A stretch of DNA of 64,000 nucleotides from Phallusia mammillata (GCA_003260075.1 QLIY01000373.1:1-64000); one strand, 5' to 3'. Shown: positions 12,601 through 24,627, counted from the stretch's first letter. The notes: generated by a model from the letters alone, not told the origin. A program made the numbers and translations.

Positions 12601-15600
12601 CCACCTCCTCTGCAGCCTCCTCCTCCCACTTTCTCCTCTGCTCCTCCCTCCTCATGTCGTCAGACATCAGATCTCGACTTGATGTCTAACAAAATTGAAC
12701 AGTAATCAATTGGTTACATAAAATTAAAAATTTCTATACATATGTCACCTTGAACTAAAGAATTATGTCACTCATATGGCGACAAAAACACTAACGGATT
12801 TCGATTTTGAACAACTAAATGCATAAAAACNATGAGTACAATTTCTACCACCTTGGTAAACATTCAACAGGGTTTTGTCTTCTGAAATCCCTTATTGGTT
12901 CACTAACAATTCATATTGTAAAAATGGAAGTGAATGAATCTGTAAATGAACTCCAACCTTTGTCTTTGTCCCATTCCCGCAACTTGTAAGGAAGTTTCGG
13001 TTCCGGTTTTTCACTCTCACTTTTCTGCTCCTCCTCTTTTATCTCTTTAGTTTCTTCTTTCTCTTCCTCCTCCTGGGAAAACACAACGCTTGTCTCAATA
13101 TGCGTTTGAAATATATAAGCTGTTGATGCCAGGCATAACATTAACTTGATAGAGCTCTTATGGCTTGATGCGCTGGTAATCAGTGGTGGGATTCAAATTT
13201 TTTTGGCAGCCGGTTCTATCACAGAAAACATATTTTCAGCCTGTTCTGTTACAAAAAGTCCATTGACAGTAACTAGTAATGCTAATCGGTTCGCTGATCT
13301 CATAAAATGTCGTGAGACGCTATTATAGAACCGGTACGAACCGACCGAATCTCACCACTGCTGGCAATATTTGAACACATGAAAACTCCCCCCCCCCCCC
13401 CCCCCCCCTCTTCTGGCTGATATGCTGATAATATTTGAACACATGGAAACTAACCAGTTTGACCGGTTCCAGTAGCGATGCTGGGATGTCCTTGCCTTGA
13501 ATCTGCAACTGCTTGATGCGACGTTGCCGAACTTTCTCAAGCCTGGCTTGCAGGGCAATCTGCAAAACAAAGTATATACGTGAGTAATTGATGATGCTCA
13601 AACAAAATTACCATGCCACTGTGTCCCTTGACACAACAAACACATGAGTTGAGTTTTTCTCGCTGGGAGAAACAAATCGTAGCATCATAATTGAGCTAAC
13701 ATATGGACCAGGCTCAGAAAAATCTGCAACATTCAGGCAATTTAAAGTGAGACAGAGTAGAGAGCACAGTTGGTAGAAAGATGGTAAACATGCTACAGCT
13801 ACACATAATGAAGTTGCTGAACAAATAAATTGAGTTGAGCTGGGCAAAGTTGAAATGTTATCAATTTAAAACGCAAAGTTGTTGTAAGGTAATGGAAATT
13901 TACCCTAGTGAACAACACATAGTAATATGGTTAATATAGTAAATACAGTACCACCGAGCCAGAAATAGCTGTGCAATGTTAAAATGTTATAAATTTAAAG
14001 AGGTAAAAACTTGTTGTAAGGGAAAATTACCTTTTCCTTTTGTTTCTTGGCAAGGTTAGCTTGCTTCTGTTTCACTGTATCTTCTCTGGCTTTGTTCAGT
14101 CGCTGAAGTTGTTCTTTTCTCTTTTCCGCTTCTTGTGAGAAGGCATAGTAGCCGACACCCAGTTCACGCTTCTCTGCAAACAACATACCCCCCCCCCTTT
14201 CACTGTATCTTCTCTGGCTTTGTTCAGTCGCTGAAGTTGTTCTTTCCTCTTTTCCGCTTCTTGTGAGAAGGCATAGTAGCCAACACCAAGTTCACGCTTC
14301 TCTGCAAACAACATGGAAAGTCAGAATCACTTCAATACAGAAAGAAATCACTTTAATACGAATTGGGGAATAGAATTGGTTTATTCTATGCATGAATCGA
14401 AATACTATTTTAGGAGTGATTTTGGTTTGGGATTTAAGACACATCCGTTGCACAGAAGTGTATTTTTTAATGATTTGTGTTTTCATGAAGTATCTTATCA
14501 GTGCGTACATGAATAATTTTTACAAAAAGAAAAGAAGTTGTATCTGATAAGGCATATTAAGTGCAGTACAAGTTCAGTATAGACAGATAAACTACATGTT
14601 TACATTGGCAGTGTAAGTTCAGGAATAATAAATAATACTCACATTCTCACAAACTTGCCCTCAAAGCGGAAAAGTGTAGTACAGTGCAATTAACATATAA
14701 TGCTAAGATTAGCTCAACTAACCTCCAAATCTAACATTTTCAAAATGCACCGGTCCCGCCTCCACCTCCTCTTCAGCCTCCTTCTCCCACTTTCTCCTCT
14801 CCTCCTCCCTCCTCATGTCGTCAGACATCAGATCTCGAGTTGATGTCTAACAAAGTTGAACAGTAATCATTTGGTAAAGTTAAAAAGTTCTATACATATG
14901 TCACCTTGAACTAAAGAATTATGTCACTCATATGGTGACAAAAACACTAACGGATTTCGATTTTGAACAACTAAATGCATAAAAACCCTGTTTTACACTA
15001 AAAAAGGGAATTGCCAAAAATATGGATCTGCAAAAGACACACGGCAAAATATGACATTAATATAGACAGAGGTGCAATGTGCTAAGGAGGATACATTTTA
15101 TTCAATATGCTTTTTAAAATTAGTTTTTTTGCACTTGAAGAACATTGGCACCAAATACATAAACAACTCAGCAGCCTCACCTGGTGTTCAGCTGGTGCCA
15201 ATTTCTCGTCCATCTTCTGAAACTTGTGAAGATCCTCTTTCAAACAAGTTCTGGTTCTTCCCAGTGCGTCGACGTAATCAACCCTGCAATGAAATGAGCC
15301 TTTTCTATGTTACACTATTTTATGAGGCGAATGTTTGTCATATTTTAATGCATTTAATCCTACATATATATTGAAGCCATGTCAGACCAAGTGATAAATT
15401 TGTCACAGTAAAACATATACCGACAGAAAAGCAATACATGTTGGAGAAAATTATAAGGAAATACTCTTAAAGATATGTGATCTTACCATTGTGATTTTGC
15501 ATCATTGATGGTATTTTTGACTTCATTTATCACTTTTACATTTACCTCTGGTTTTGAGGTGTTGTCACCTAAAAAGATTTGCTTGAATGTATTTACAATT

Positions 15601-16802
15601 TTACCAACCCAAAGCAAGATATTAGGATTTTTTCTTGCACAAACTTTTATGTCTTACATTTGAACTTTGTTTGAACTACTGTTTCATTAGAACTATTGGA
15701 ATTATAACAACAGTCAGATATAATAGCACCCCATGAAGAAATAGTTCTAATATATATTACTGCACCTGCTTCTCTTTTTTTCCTCCATGAATCAATTGCT
15801 TTCTGTTCAAAGTCGACCAAGAAAAGCTACCAATGTACAAGACAACATTACTTTTATTGTGGAAATGTTAACATACTTACAAGTGGTAAAATACTACCTG
15901 CGAAGTTTCTTCATCAGGTATTACATTTCCAGATGTCATTTTATCATACATCTTGGCCTTTGCTTCCAAAATTGATCTGAAAATAAGCTACGGTGAATAT
16001 GGTATACAACAACCTTATGACTTACCTTTTACAGTTTTCATAAATGCAGTGAGTTTTGCATAACAAACAATGCAGAACGATGGTGTAAAATCGTATCTTG
16101 TGTATTGAGTTGAGTTTATTTCGCTTGGTGACAGAAATCATAGTGACACATTACCACTAAAACAATCAACACTAAAAAAAAAACTAAAGACATATAAACT
16201 AAAAAAAATACATATAAAGGTGCACCAAGCGATATAATGGTTCGCCAAGCAATTTAAATGTGCACCAAGCGATATAATGGTTCACCAAGCGATTTAAATG
16301 TGCACCAAGCGATATTAAGGTGCACCAAGTGATATAAATATGCACCAAGCGATGTTAAGGTGTGCAAAGTAACATATATGTGCACCAAGCAATATAATGG
16401 TTCGCCAAGCGGTTTAAATGTGTACCAAGCGATACAAGTACTCCCGTATATATTATAGATGCACCCTATTATGAAGCATTATGTGATTGGGGTGTCATAA
16501 CTTTACTTACTGAACTTTAGAAAGTTTATCCACTTGTTCTTCTTCCAGTTCCTGGTCTCTTTCATTTCTCTTTTCAACACCACTGTTTTTCTTATTCCAC
16601 GGAAGGGGCTTTTTTGTGATAACTGTAAAAAATTATTACGGCCATCTTAACTGGTTGTAAGAACAAAGTACATTCGAAAACAGTCACAAACTATTTAATT
16701 ACCAATTTTGTCTTTGCTTGTTATGTAAGTTTTGTCTGTTTTGTTTTTCTCCTTTTCAAAATCTTGCCTTTTCTTCAATAATTCAGCTTTTAAATTCAAC
16801 AT
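9686..16802 (-). CDS. CCDC174: Coiled-coil domain-containing protein 174 homologue
   Basis: Exons in transcript order: 16802-16703 (ATG), 16622-16511, 15976-15898, 15826-15766, 15568-15487, 15283-15181, 14846-14723, one exon present in three copies (14301-14199, 14173-14031, 12140-11998), 13559-13455, 13072-12958 and 10375-9686 (stop). Phases are continuous. Signature matches to vertebrate CCDC174 are NLKAELLKKRQDFEKEK near the N-terminus, WVDYVDALGRTRTC, LMSDDMRREEERRKWE, GPVHFENVR, RELGVGYYAFSQ, LREWDKDKGW and DEFAPPSSYFNERN. The family is a nuclear, coiled-coil protein associated with RNA processing. The expected length is about 500 residues once duplicates are removed, against roughly 470 in vertebrates. 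The final exon is interrupted twice by duplications at C-runs (9911-9920, 10138-10147), each copy continuing the same reading. The start Met is the first in frame after an upstream stop, but an extra 5' exon is possible because vertebrate proteins start slightly earlier. Confidence 0.88.
9788..10215 (-). repeat. Two poly-C duplications inside the last CCDC174 exon
   Basis: 9788-9905 recurs at 9921-10038 and 10068-10137 recurs at 10148-10215, with substitutions such as KKAEPVAKE against KQCKPVAKE. Both copies are coding in the same frame, so the exon is artificially split. Confidence 0.75.
10388..10890 (-). repeat. Intronic duplication with poly-C junction
   Basis: Sequence from about 10394-10560 is repeated at 10730-10890 with small differences, after the C-run at about 10715. 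Confidence 0.7.
11025..11552 (+). pseudogene. Displaced copy of the exon 2 end and intron of the first gene
   Basis: This block repeats 3468-3992 almost base for base, including the exon end ...KKPRYR, the donor site and intron sequence. It lies on the opposite strand to CCDC174, inside its intron, and stops exactly at a single n (11553). The presence of unchanged intron rules out a retrocopy. A contig misjoin is the simplest reading; a recent segmental duplication is the alternative. Confidence 0.7.
11554..12830 (-). repeat. Second copy of a CCDC174 block (two exons), bounded by n on both sides
   Basis: 11554-12830 repeats about 13590-14985, including the GVGYYAFSQ exon (12140-11998) and the DLMSDDMRREE exon (12685-12563), with scattered substitutions. 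Both ends coincide with single n positions (11553, 12831), suggesting an inserted allelic contig rather than exon duplication. Confidence 0.72.
13181..13360 (+). mobile_element. hAT-like MITE, CAGTGGTGGGATTC family
   Basis: Left terminus CAGTGGTGGGATTCAAAT and right terminus CGAATCTCACCACTG are inverted repeats; the element is about 180 bp with no ORF. It shares TCCATTGACAGTAAC with the copy near 6240. It lies in a CCDC174 intron. Confidence 0.68.
14087..14313 (-). repeat. Poly-C duplication inside the GVGYYAFSQ exon of CCDC174
   Basis: The exon body at 14087-14187 is repeated at 14197-14313 after a C-run, so one exon appears truncated and then restarted. Only one copy is expected in the real transcript. 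Confidence 0.75.
16110..16440. repeat. Minisatellite of CACCAAGCGATATAA-like units
   Basis: After the end of an interspersed repeat containing TTTCGCTTGGTGACAG, about 16215-16435 is built of units near 20 bp that alternate CACCAAGCGATATAATGG and CACCAAGCGATTTAAATG. It lies in the CCDC174 intron between 15976 and 16511. The unit resembles the repeat's own CCAAGCGAAATAAA tail, from which it may have expanded. Confidence 0.7.
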
Positions 16803-18123
16803 GTTGAGCTCTATTATAGCACTTAAATTGTTTGAGAAGTTACTTGGGCAAAAATTAAAAAGTTTGGATGACTTCCTAAATGGGGATTTTTATAAAAGTC
16901 CCTATGTCCTGCGACACGCGACAGAATTGTAATATTTTTATTGTTAATCTTTTGAGATGATTTTGTTTATATATCTCGTAATTATTACATGGTTTTCAAA
17001 CACATTTAATAAAACTTTGAATCAAACATACTTCATGTAATTTTCATTGATGGAATTCTGCGAAAGCTGGAAGTATTTTTGTCGCGTGTCGCACAGCTTG
17101 GTGGCAAAACTCACAACAAAACAAAAACAATTGTAAACATTTGCTGTCTGTTGTAAGTTTGTGTGAAACGAAACGAAGCAGAAACCTTTACATGGTTGTT
17201 ATACGTTCTGTTTTTCTGCAGATGTTCGTTAAACATGGTTCATCAGTTTCTGATCGTCAGTTGGAAGCTTTGTTCAATAAAGTGGATGGAAATTTTGGGA
17301 TTACAAAGCGAAGATTTAACTGGCAGAAACACTTTGGATTTAATGCATTTAAAAAGTAAGCACCAGAAATTCGTCTACTATTCTTTATTTCATACTTTAA
17401 GGCGAATTGGCATTACCATAATTTGTGACCAACGCATGTAAAACAGCCTATAACAAAACACTTTAGGAGTATAAAAGTAGATTACATTTTAATTCGGTAA
17501 ATTTGGTAAGATGCATAAGTAACTAATTATTACAGTTTTCTAAACTTTGCAAGTTATAAGTTAGATAGCCATGTTAAACTCAAAAAATGTTGCAAACAGA
17601 AATGCATAGCAACGGTTGTTAGTTGGCGAAATGCGATTGGACGAAAATCATCGGAGGAAATGAAAAAATCCCCCCCCCCCAACTAATTATTACAGTTTTC
17701 TAAACTTTGCAAGTTATAAGTTAGATAGTCATGTTAAACTCAAAAAATGTTGCAAACAAGAAGCATAGCAACGATTGTTAGTTGGCGAAATGTGATTGGA
17801 CGAAATCATCAGAGGAAATGAAAAAATCCAATGATTAGTGCAATTTATTCTCATCGGAAAAAATGACAAGTCGGTTGTCGCCTTACTAATAAAGTTTCCG
17901 ATTATTTGTGAAACAAAACATTATTTGTGTAGCTGTTCTCGATAAGCAAACAATCAATTTTGTTGTTGTTTGGTTTGATGTTAAGGGCCCCGTTGCGTAA
18001 TAAATTGTGTCATGAATTGTTTAGAAAAAATCACCTTTTTGTAAACTACGTGTAAAAAATAGTTTTTTTTCGTTATGAGTCAAAACTAGTTTTTTTTCAG
18101 GTTAGATTTTCAAAGAAAAAGAA
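16803..18123. promoter_or_regulatory. Divergent intergenic region between CCDC174 and LU-FReD gene A
   Basis: About 1.3 kb between divergent start codons, so promoters for both genes are expected here. No TATA box in a convincing position is seen. 17518-17670 is duplicated at 17681-17830 around a C-run. No coding sequence is supported. Confidence 0.45.
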
Positions 18124-21100
18124 ATGAAATTTTTTGTTTTTCTTTGTGCTTGTTTCGTCCGAGTAATGTCTGAAGGTAAGTTGGTTTCGACTTGAGTTGG
18201 ATTGAAAACATTAACTTGCCTTTAATCACTGATTGAAACATTTTGGTCGAATACGGTATTGTTTCGGCATTTCGAACTTTTTTATTGCACGGAATTAATC
18301 CCTAAACTTTCATTTTCGCCAATACGGAACGTCATAAATTAAATAATTGTTGTACATATAAAATACGAGCCACGTTGTCTGCAAAATATTACAAGTTCAG
18401 TAAAGCTTTCGCATTGTGAAGTGATTTTGGTTTGTTATAATTCACTTTACTCGCATCAACGACACAAGGTTTAGTTAAAAACATCCATAGAAACGGGATT
18501 TTAGTTTCGGCCCGAACCTTTTTAGGCGGGTTCGGTGCATCAATTTTCCCTTTTGTTTATCGTGCACTGTACTAGTCGCATTCAGTGTTATTTACCCTAG
18601 TGAAGGCGACCTGTACAGGACGTCGAAACGTCGGAATAAAAATACATTTGCCAGAAGAGCTCTATAAATTTGATATTATGCCTGGCAGCAATAGCTTATA
18701 TAAGTTTTACTACTTTGATAAGTTTTACTACAGGCAACAGTCGCTACGGGAATCTGAGGTGCGAAGTCGGGCGAAGAATAAACGACAGACCCGATGACTT
18801 TCATGAGGTCGAATGCGACTTATCTGAGGTATAGCGTTTTGTGTGTGCATTCTATGGCATTAATTGGCAAAGTTGACCTGTGAAGTTCCACCAGAAAAAG
18901 CTCCAAAATCGATATTAAAAGGCTAAAATTGAAGTGAACAAACGACTGTACGACTTTTACCGAACTAAACTTACTTGGAACACTGTATACGGATCTGTTC
19001 ATAAGTTTAATGGTGAAAGTAACGGCCCAAATATACGCAAGAAGTGACATGCTTTATTTTTCAAACTTTTCGGCAAATGCTCATGCCATCATCAGTAATA
19101 TGAAGGACACATCGGTTATGTTTGAAATATAAAGCATGTCGCTTTTTGCGTGTATTTGTGCCGTTATTTTCACCATTAAACTCACTTTATTTTGTAATTC
19201 AACTTTTCCTAGCCTTGAGTCCTTTGCTACCTCATGTGCCAGTACTTTAGATTCTTTTTCGTGTTTTTCAGGACACGTGTCAGACGAAATGGGAAATTCA
19301 CGAGGACGGGAGAAGAACAATCGAGAAAGTTTGTCAAACGCAGAAGGGTTGCAATGGGAGCGCAAACGTTAACATATGGAGCTGCTATACTGAAAACGCT
19401 TTGAACACAAATGTAAGATGCAAGTTGGCTTTGGGAAACAATCTTTCTATTTTATCAATTGTTGTAAACTTAACGATGTTGATCTACTCTTTATACGGTG
19501 TAGCTGCCCGTATCAAGCGCGTTCAGCCATTATCCACCAATTAATTGTGCCTTCCACTTTCTTGCGCTCCATAACGTCTTAATGTTGCGCAGCTATTCCC
19601 GGCTAGGTGATTGTTTATAGTGCCATTGTGGCGGTGTTGGCATATGCGCTTTTACCAAGCGAAATAAACGCAACCCTAGGGAACATTAAGGTTTTATGAG
19701 GCCACTGGCTGAAACATAGTTAAGGACGCTATACATATAAATCTGTCGTAATTGAGATAAATACACTAAAACTTCGATTTTGGAATTTCTGAATGGCGTG
19801 GTCTATTGCTGTGGCCTACTTATGCCCTTGGTCCTCCATTAGATGGACAAAATGATTGTGACATTTTGAATACGCCTGTAGTTTTAGGCGTATTATAATT
19901 TCAATTGATGGACCTAGTAGCAGCGTTAAGAATAATCTTAACTCAAGCTAAGCAGTGAAAATACGCCTACAGTTTGCCAGTCACATTAATTTCTGAAACT
20001 GTTTGAAATATTTCCGAAGTTTTCTAGTGCGAGCACTTTAAACAATAGGTGCCAGTTAAAACATGTATTTATTCGAACTTAACTTATTCAAATTCTTTTC
20101 AACGCAGAATCGTCTTTGCTTCCATTGTTGCACAATAGACAGATGTAATAGATTTGACTTTGTTCCATCGTACAACGGAATCGAAGAGGTAACAAATATG
20201 ATAAAACTGTAAGCTTAAACATAAACTGAGCTAATTGGTGAAAGTGGAATAATTTTCTCATAGAATCGATCGTCCGAATTGTAATCTTAGTTGTAACAAC
20301 GTCACAGATAAAAAGAAACGAACGCTACGTGATGTAAAAAAAAACTCAGTCACAAAACAGCCGAGCTTATCAAAACAATACGAACAGTGTTTTTTTAAGG
20401 TGTTTTGGGGGACTGAAACGTTCCCCCAAATTTCTCCAGCGATTTCCCAAAATTTGGACTTGCAACTACAACTACAGTTTTTGGTATTTAAATGAAACAC
20501 TTGCGGTCTCTTAAAACTGCTTAGCGGTCACCCAAACCAAACCTTAAAAAAACCCTGAATACGAATATTATAAAGCAACAATCATGCCAATGCATGATAA
20601 GCTGCAGAAAGTGTACAGTAAACTATTTCGACCTGTTTTGTTTGTAGTTTTCTGCTCCCAACAAACTGTAATAAGACCTCATAGGCCGAACCAGTGTGCC
20701 CCGTATGCAGCTTAATACAAAATTTATCCAATTTTTGTAACTGCCGATACTAGTGACACATTTTCGTTAGACTCTTGGCGAAACATAATTTTGTTTTTTA
20801 TCGGTTTTATTTTGACCACTCGATGAAAACGCAGCACAGACCATTGAGCGTTTTCAGAGCGCTTTTCAATCGTCGAATGGGACAGGAACTTGGCAGAATG
20901 GTCCCTGTGCCTGGCCCATATACAGACTTAAAAAAAACTGATCGGGATTTGTTCCCGGGAGCGGCCTGGGTTTGAACGCCATGAAAAATTGTCGTCGAAT
21001 GAATTTTTGTTCGATATTTGCAGACGTTTCAACGTAGATTTGATGGCTCGGTTGATTTCGACCAGACCTGGGACGAATACAAAAACGGATTCGGAAACCG

Positions 21101-21861
21101 ACAAGGAGAATTCTGGACAGGTAAAGTTGGTTGAATGCGAAGAAAGTATTTTGATATTTTGCACAAAAACATAAATGTCATGTTTGTAAAAATCTGCACT
21201 GGTTATGGTAAATGTTTATACCTACCCAAAAAACAATTAATGAAAGCCAAATCTATTGCAAAACTTAAATGTATATAAACCATGAACTTTTTAAAAAAAA
21301 TTCACAACCCGTTAATGAGTGTTTATGATGAAGGCCAGTTCGTCAATAATAGAAAGCAAGAAACAGCATTAATGCAACGCAAAGTATAACCTAGTTTGAA
21401 GTTTAAATTTCAACGGAATGTCTTGATCATATATTTTTTAAATTTAAGAAATCTTAAAATTTGCCTTTTCCAATTTTGTCTAAAAATAAAAATGAAGATA
21501 AAATTTTGACATTATGACGTCAATCTTTTCTCTTTCTGACGTCACGCTTACGTCATACTGCGTATTTGCAAGGTTTGGAAAATTTGCACCTGATGACGTA
21601 CATGTACGATTGCGATCTGGAGATGACGATTGAATTTCTTCACGACCAAACTTTGCATGGAACATGGACGTAAGGAAAAGCGTTTTTTATAATGTTCACG
21701 CATCCCCAGACAGCTAATGTTAAAGGCTGGGTTCAGTTTAGCTGTAATTTGAAATTTATAGTTAATATGGTAAAACATGGCTAATGCAAGGGTCGGCAAC
21801 GTTGTTTGCAATGCGGTCCGGTTTGAATCTGAAATTTTCTATCACGGACCGGCCTTTAAAA

Positions 21862-21907
<46 letters not shown>

Positions 21908-23887
21908 CTGAAATTTTCTATCACGGACCGGCCTTTAAAAAACACAAATGTTCAGCATTGAAAACTAGTTACGACAACAAACTCCTTACGCACCGGCACT
22001 GGGCCGCGGACCAGTGGTTGCCGACCACTGGCTTAGTGCATAACAATGGATAGGTCACAATCTATTGACCCCTTAACACCTTTTTGCGGTGATGGAAATC
22101 CTCAAACCATCTCAAAACTACTAGAGAAATAATTAACAAGTATTAAAAACATCTCGTAAGCGTAAGGAATCCTGACTCGTATTTTTTACCAGTTTCTGTT
22201 TAAAAACGTTTATGAACAAATCTACCTTCAACATTTTGGTTAAGAGTCAGCCTTTTAACGGGGTTCGAACCCACAACGTTCCCAAGTACGAATCACAATC
22301 AGTTTTATGTCTGAATTAAAGTCGAGCGCCTCAGACCATTAATTAATTATTTTATAATTATAATATTTTTTTACGGGATTCGAACCAAGAACGCTCCTGG
22401 GGACGAATCTCGATCAAGGTTTTTTTATGTCTGTATATGGGTCAGGCGCACTGGACCATTCGGCCAAGTTCCTACCCAAATGCTCTTTAGAGCTGAGATC
22501 AAGTGAAGTCCACGTTTGTATTTAGATATTTCCGGATTAAGCCCGAGAGCGACAACTACCGCATGTTGTACGACAGTTACGATGGAATGCTCGGGAACGG
22601 GCTTGTCCCTCATCGAAATTTTCCCTTCTCAACACGTGACCGGGACAACGACAGGTGAGGAGAAAGGAACTTTCAGGCAGAAAAATTTTGGGTGGTCAAA
22701 ACTTTATATGATAAGTATTGCCTCATCCAGCAGTTTTATTGTAAACAATCGACGTTTCGACGTCCTATACAAGACGCCTTCAAAACTTTATATGTCGGTT
22801 TATGTTACTCCATAAAAGACAATATGTTTGTTTTATTTTTATTCTCTGTGGGCGGGCAACGCTTGAATGCGCCATGCTCACAATAAGTCCGCCGTCAGGC
22901 TGCCTGTTCTATTGCCAGTCCGTTGAATCATTTGTTATTTCATTTTTTTGACTTGTTTGAGACGGTGAAGTTTTTGGTGCATCTGAATGATAGTTCACCT
23001 GGTTGGCGCAAGCGCCTCGTGTACATAAGGTTGTGAGTTCTAATCCACTCTCGGTCATGTGTGTTGCTCTGAGCAATGAACTTGAGATTCTTGCTCAGGA
23101 AAACAGAAGTAGCCAAGATGGGATTAGAACTCACAACCTTGCGAGCACAAATCGGTTGCGCTAACCACTCATCATAAAAAGTCCAACGAATATGAGGTAT
23201 TCTGGACGGAAAAAAAACATTTCTTCAACCACTTCGGTGTCATCGAGCATTTTTAGTGGTCTTTGGGTCAGATTTTAAACCTGTTTTGAAACATAGCTCG
23301 ATCAAAAATCGCTGCTGTCATCAGCAGTGTGAGGTCATGTCAGTGGCGATTGTCGAAACGTTTGTAATTGATTCAATATAAATGAGTTTTATGGAAATTT
23401 TGTTTGTATTCAATTAAAGCGCCAACCTCATCCTTTCGATATGAGTCCTTGTCACATAACGCTTATAGAAACGGTGTAGCTGCAGTGCTTCTACCATCTA
23501 TCCACCAACCGTACCCTCAACTTTGTAGCGCTTTTAACGTCCCAACGTTGCGCAGCTATTTCCGGCTTGGTAAATATTTTAGCGCAATTGTGCTGCTACG
23601 ATTTTGCCCGGCGAAATAAATTTAACTCAACTCAACTAGTCAATTAGAAAGTCGAAATTTGGTTGTCTGACAATGATTGAAAAGAATAAACAATAAACGA
23701 CATTGTCAATAAATTTAGAATCACTTTCTACTTTTGCAGAAATTCAAACAGGAATTGTGCTGGGCAAACGGGGGGCGGCTGGTGGTTCGGACGAAGGTGT
23801 AACGGTGGAAGTTTGAACGCTGAAGGCGCTCTCGAGCGGTTCAACATCAAATCTGTTGTCATGAAAGTCGTTTGTGACAAATATTAA
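18124..23887 (+). CDS. Secreted LU domain - fibrinogen-like chimeric protein A
   Basis: Eight exons: 18124-18175, 18734-18828, 19272-19412, 20108-20188, 21024-21120, 21573-21669, 22526-22654 and 23740-23887, 840 nt in total (279 residues), with every phase matching. Residues 1-16 are a signal peptide ([16 protein letters not shown]). Residues about 18-115 have the cysteine pattern of an Ly6/uPAR (three-finger) domain, ending [11 protein letters not shown]. From about 124 it enters a fibrinogen-related domain at [15 protein letters not shown], then [18 protein letters not shown], the Ca2+-type loop DRDNDR, and [16 protein letters not shown] near the end. The usual first segment of the fibrinogen fold, with its CxxI/SGxY part, is absent and the LU domain stands in its place. 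The Ca2+ and ligand-pocket motifs suggest lectin-like binding, as in ficolins and tachylectins, but this is inferred. It probably arose by tandem duplication with the gene at 25748. Confidence 0.86.
18546..18700 (+). mobile_element. Repeat with GAAACGTCGG core (Penelope-like family candidate)
   Basis: Contains AGGCGACCTGTACAGG and GTCGAAACGTCGG. It is an inverted relative of 30772-30920, sharing TGCCAGAAGAGCTCTATA and the AATACATTTGCC piece. The GAAACGTC box next to a hairpin recalls hammerhead-bearing termini of Penelope-like elements. Confidence 0.45.
19015..19195 (-). mobile_element. Repeat with CTGATGA...GAAA hammerhead-like core
   Basis: On the minus strand the core CTGATGA (19095-19089) is followed by a hairpin TGGCATGAGCATTTGCC and then GAAA (19071-19068). 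Flanks share AACGGCCCAAATA and GCGACATGC-like pieces with copies near 24630 and 25890. Confidence 0.5.
19494..19675 (+). mobile_element. Short interspersed repeat (ACGGTGTAGCTGC family)
   Basis: Begins ACGGTGTAGCTGC, contains TTGCGCAGCTATTCCCGGC and ends CCAAGCGAAATAAACGC. Copies at 23472-23637, 26504-26665 and reversed at 7603-7762 share this layout. It lies in an intron of LU-FReD gene A. Confidence 0.62.
20385..20557 (-). mobile_element. MITE with long imperfect TIRs (CAGTGTTTTTTTAAGG family)
   Basis: Left end CAGTGTTTTTTTAAGGTG and right end CCTTAAAAAAACCCTG are inverted repeats. It is the opposite-orientation relative of 8012-8138. Confidence 0.6.
21787..22030 (+). mobile_element. hAT-like MITE, GGGTCGGCAAC family, with a 40-C run
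   Basis: Left end AAGGGTCGGCAAC and right end GTTGCCGACCACTG are inverted repeats. The interior AATCTGAAATTTTCTATC is duplicated on each side of a run of about 40 C at 21864-21904. Confidence 0.65.
22262..22473 (-). mobile_element. Two tRNA-Leu/Ser-like SINE heads
   Basis: Read on the minus strand, 22473-22373 has an A-box-like TGGCCGAATGGTCCAGTGCGCC and a B-box GGTTCGAATCCCG; 22343-22262 has TGGTCTGAGGCGC and GGGTTCGAACCCC. The acceptor ends do not pair, so these are tRNA-derived elements rather than functional tRNAs. Confidence 0.6.
22998..23168. repeat. Inverted pair of tRNA-like SINE fragments
   Basis: 22998-23046 (plus) and 23168-23120 (minus) share GGTTGTGAGTTCTAATCC and a preceding GGTTNGCGCAA box. 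They face each other about 75 bp apart and could form a hairpin in the pre-mRNA of gene A. Confidence 0.6.
23472..23637 (+). mobile_element. Short interspersed repeat (ACGGTGTAGCTGC family)
   Basis: Best preserved copy: ACGGTGTAGCTGCAG, GTTGCGCAGCTATTTCCGGC, then GCGAAATAAATTTAACTC. It lies in the last intron of LU-FReD gene A. Confidence 0.62.
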
Positions 23888-23994
23888 CAGAATTGTTGTC
23901 GATATCTTTTTCGTGTATCAATACACAACGGTTATGAAACTATTTTGTTGTTCCGCTTGTAAATTTGCTTGTTTGTAGGTGTATAAATCAGGGA

Positions 23995-24495
23995 GTCGAA
24001 CCGGAACTGAATCCGAACCTGCGAACCGGTTTGAGCGGTTAATTTCATTAAACCCGAACCGAACCCGAACCACTAATTACGATTTTCTAAAAACCCAAAC
24101 CGGAATTGAACCTCGTATTTTGTTTGGCGTTGGACCCGAACCGGAACTGAACCAATAAAAAATGCAGTCTGTTTTATATTTTGTGATTTTTTTTCAAAAC
24201 AGCGCACTAAAGAATACGCGAGATAACAGTTATAGGGCGTGTCAAAAATAACAATGCACCAGCAGAATTCTTTTTGGAGTTTGATAAGGCCAAGTAGATG
24301 ATGGGTAGAATTAATTTGAAACGAATAAAATTTTGAACTGGTTTAAAAACCGCAAACCGGTTCGGACCGGATCATTCGCGAACCCGAAAATATACATTTT
24401 TCAAAAACCGGAACTGAACCCGAACCCTTAAAAACAAAACCAAGTGAACCCGAACCGAACCTGAACGCGTATAACAAGCGGTTCGACTCCCTGGT
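23995..24495. mobile_element. Element with inverted arms rich in GAACCGGAAC motifs
   Basis: The left part reads CAGGGAGTCGAACCGGAAC and the right part ends AGCGGTTCGACTCCCTG, a long inverted repeat with CAGGGAGTCGAACC termini. Both arms are internally repetitive. It has no ORF and fits a hAT-like MITE of about 500 bp. Confidence 0.65.
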
Positions 24496-24627
24496 ATAAA
24501 TGGCTAAGAGAGTTAAACCGTGTACAACATTGACGAGCAACAATACTTAACCGGTGGAAAATTGTGTAAGTCAGTTGCACCCAAATTGTGGTTTTAAATT
24601 TTACTCGAAAATCTAACGTTAAAGATA

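Noticed and set aside
13455..14301. True exon duplication in CCDC174
   Set aside because: Copies are bounded by C-runs or n and include intron flanks with allele-like differences, so an assembly cause is preferred.
16215..16435. CRISPR-like array
   Set aside because: Short degenerate head-to-tail units without unique spacers in a metazoan intron; it is a minisatellite.
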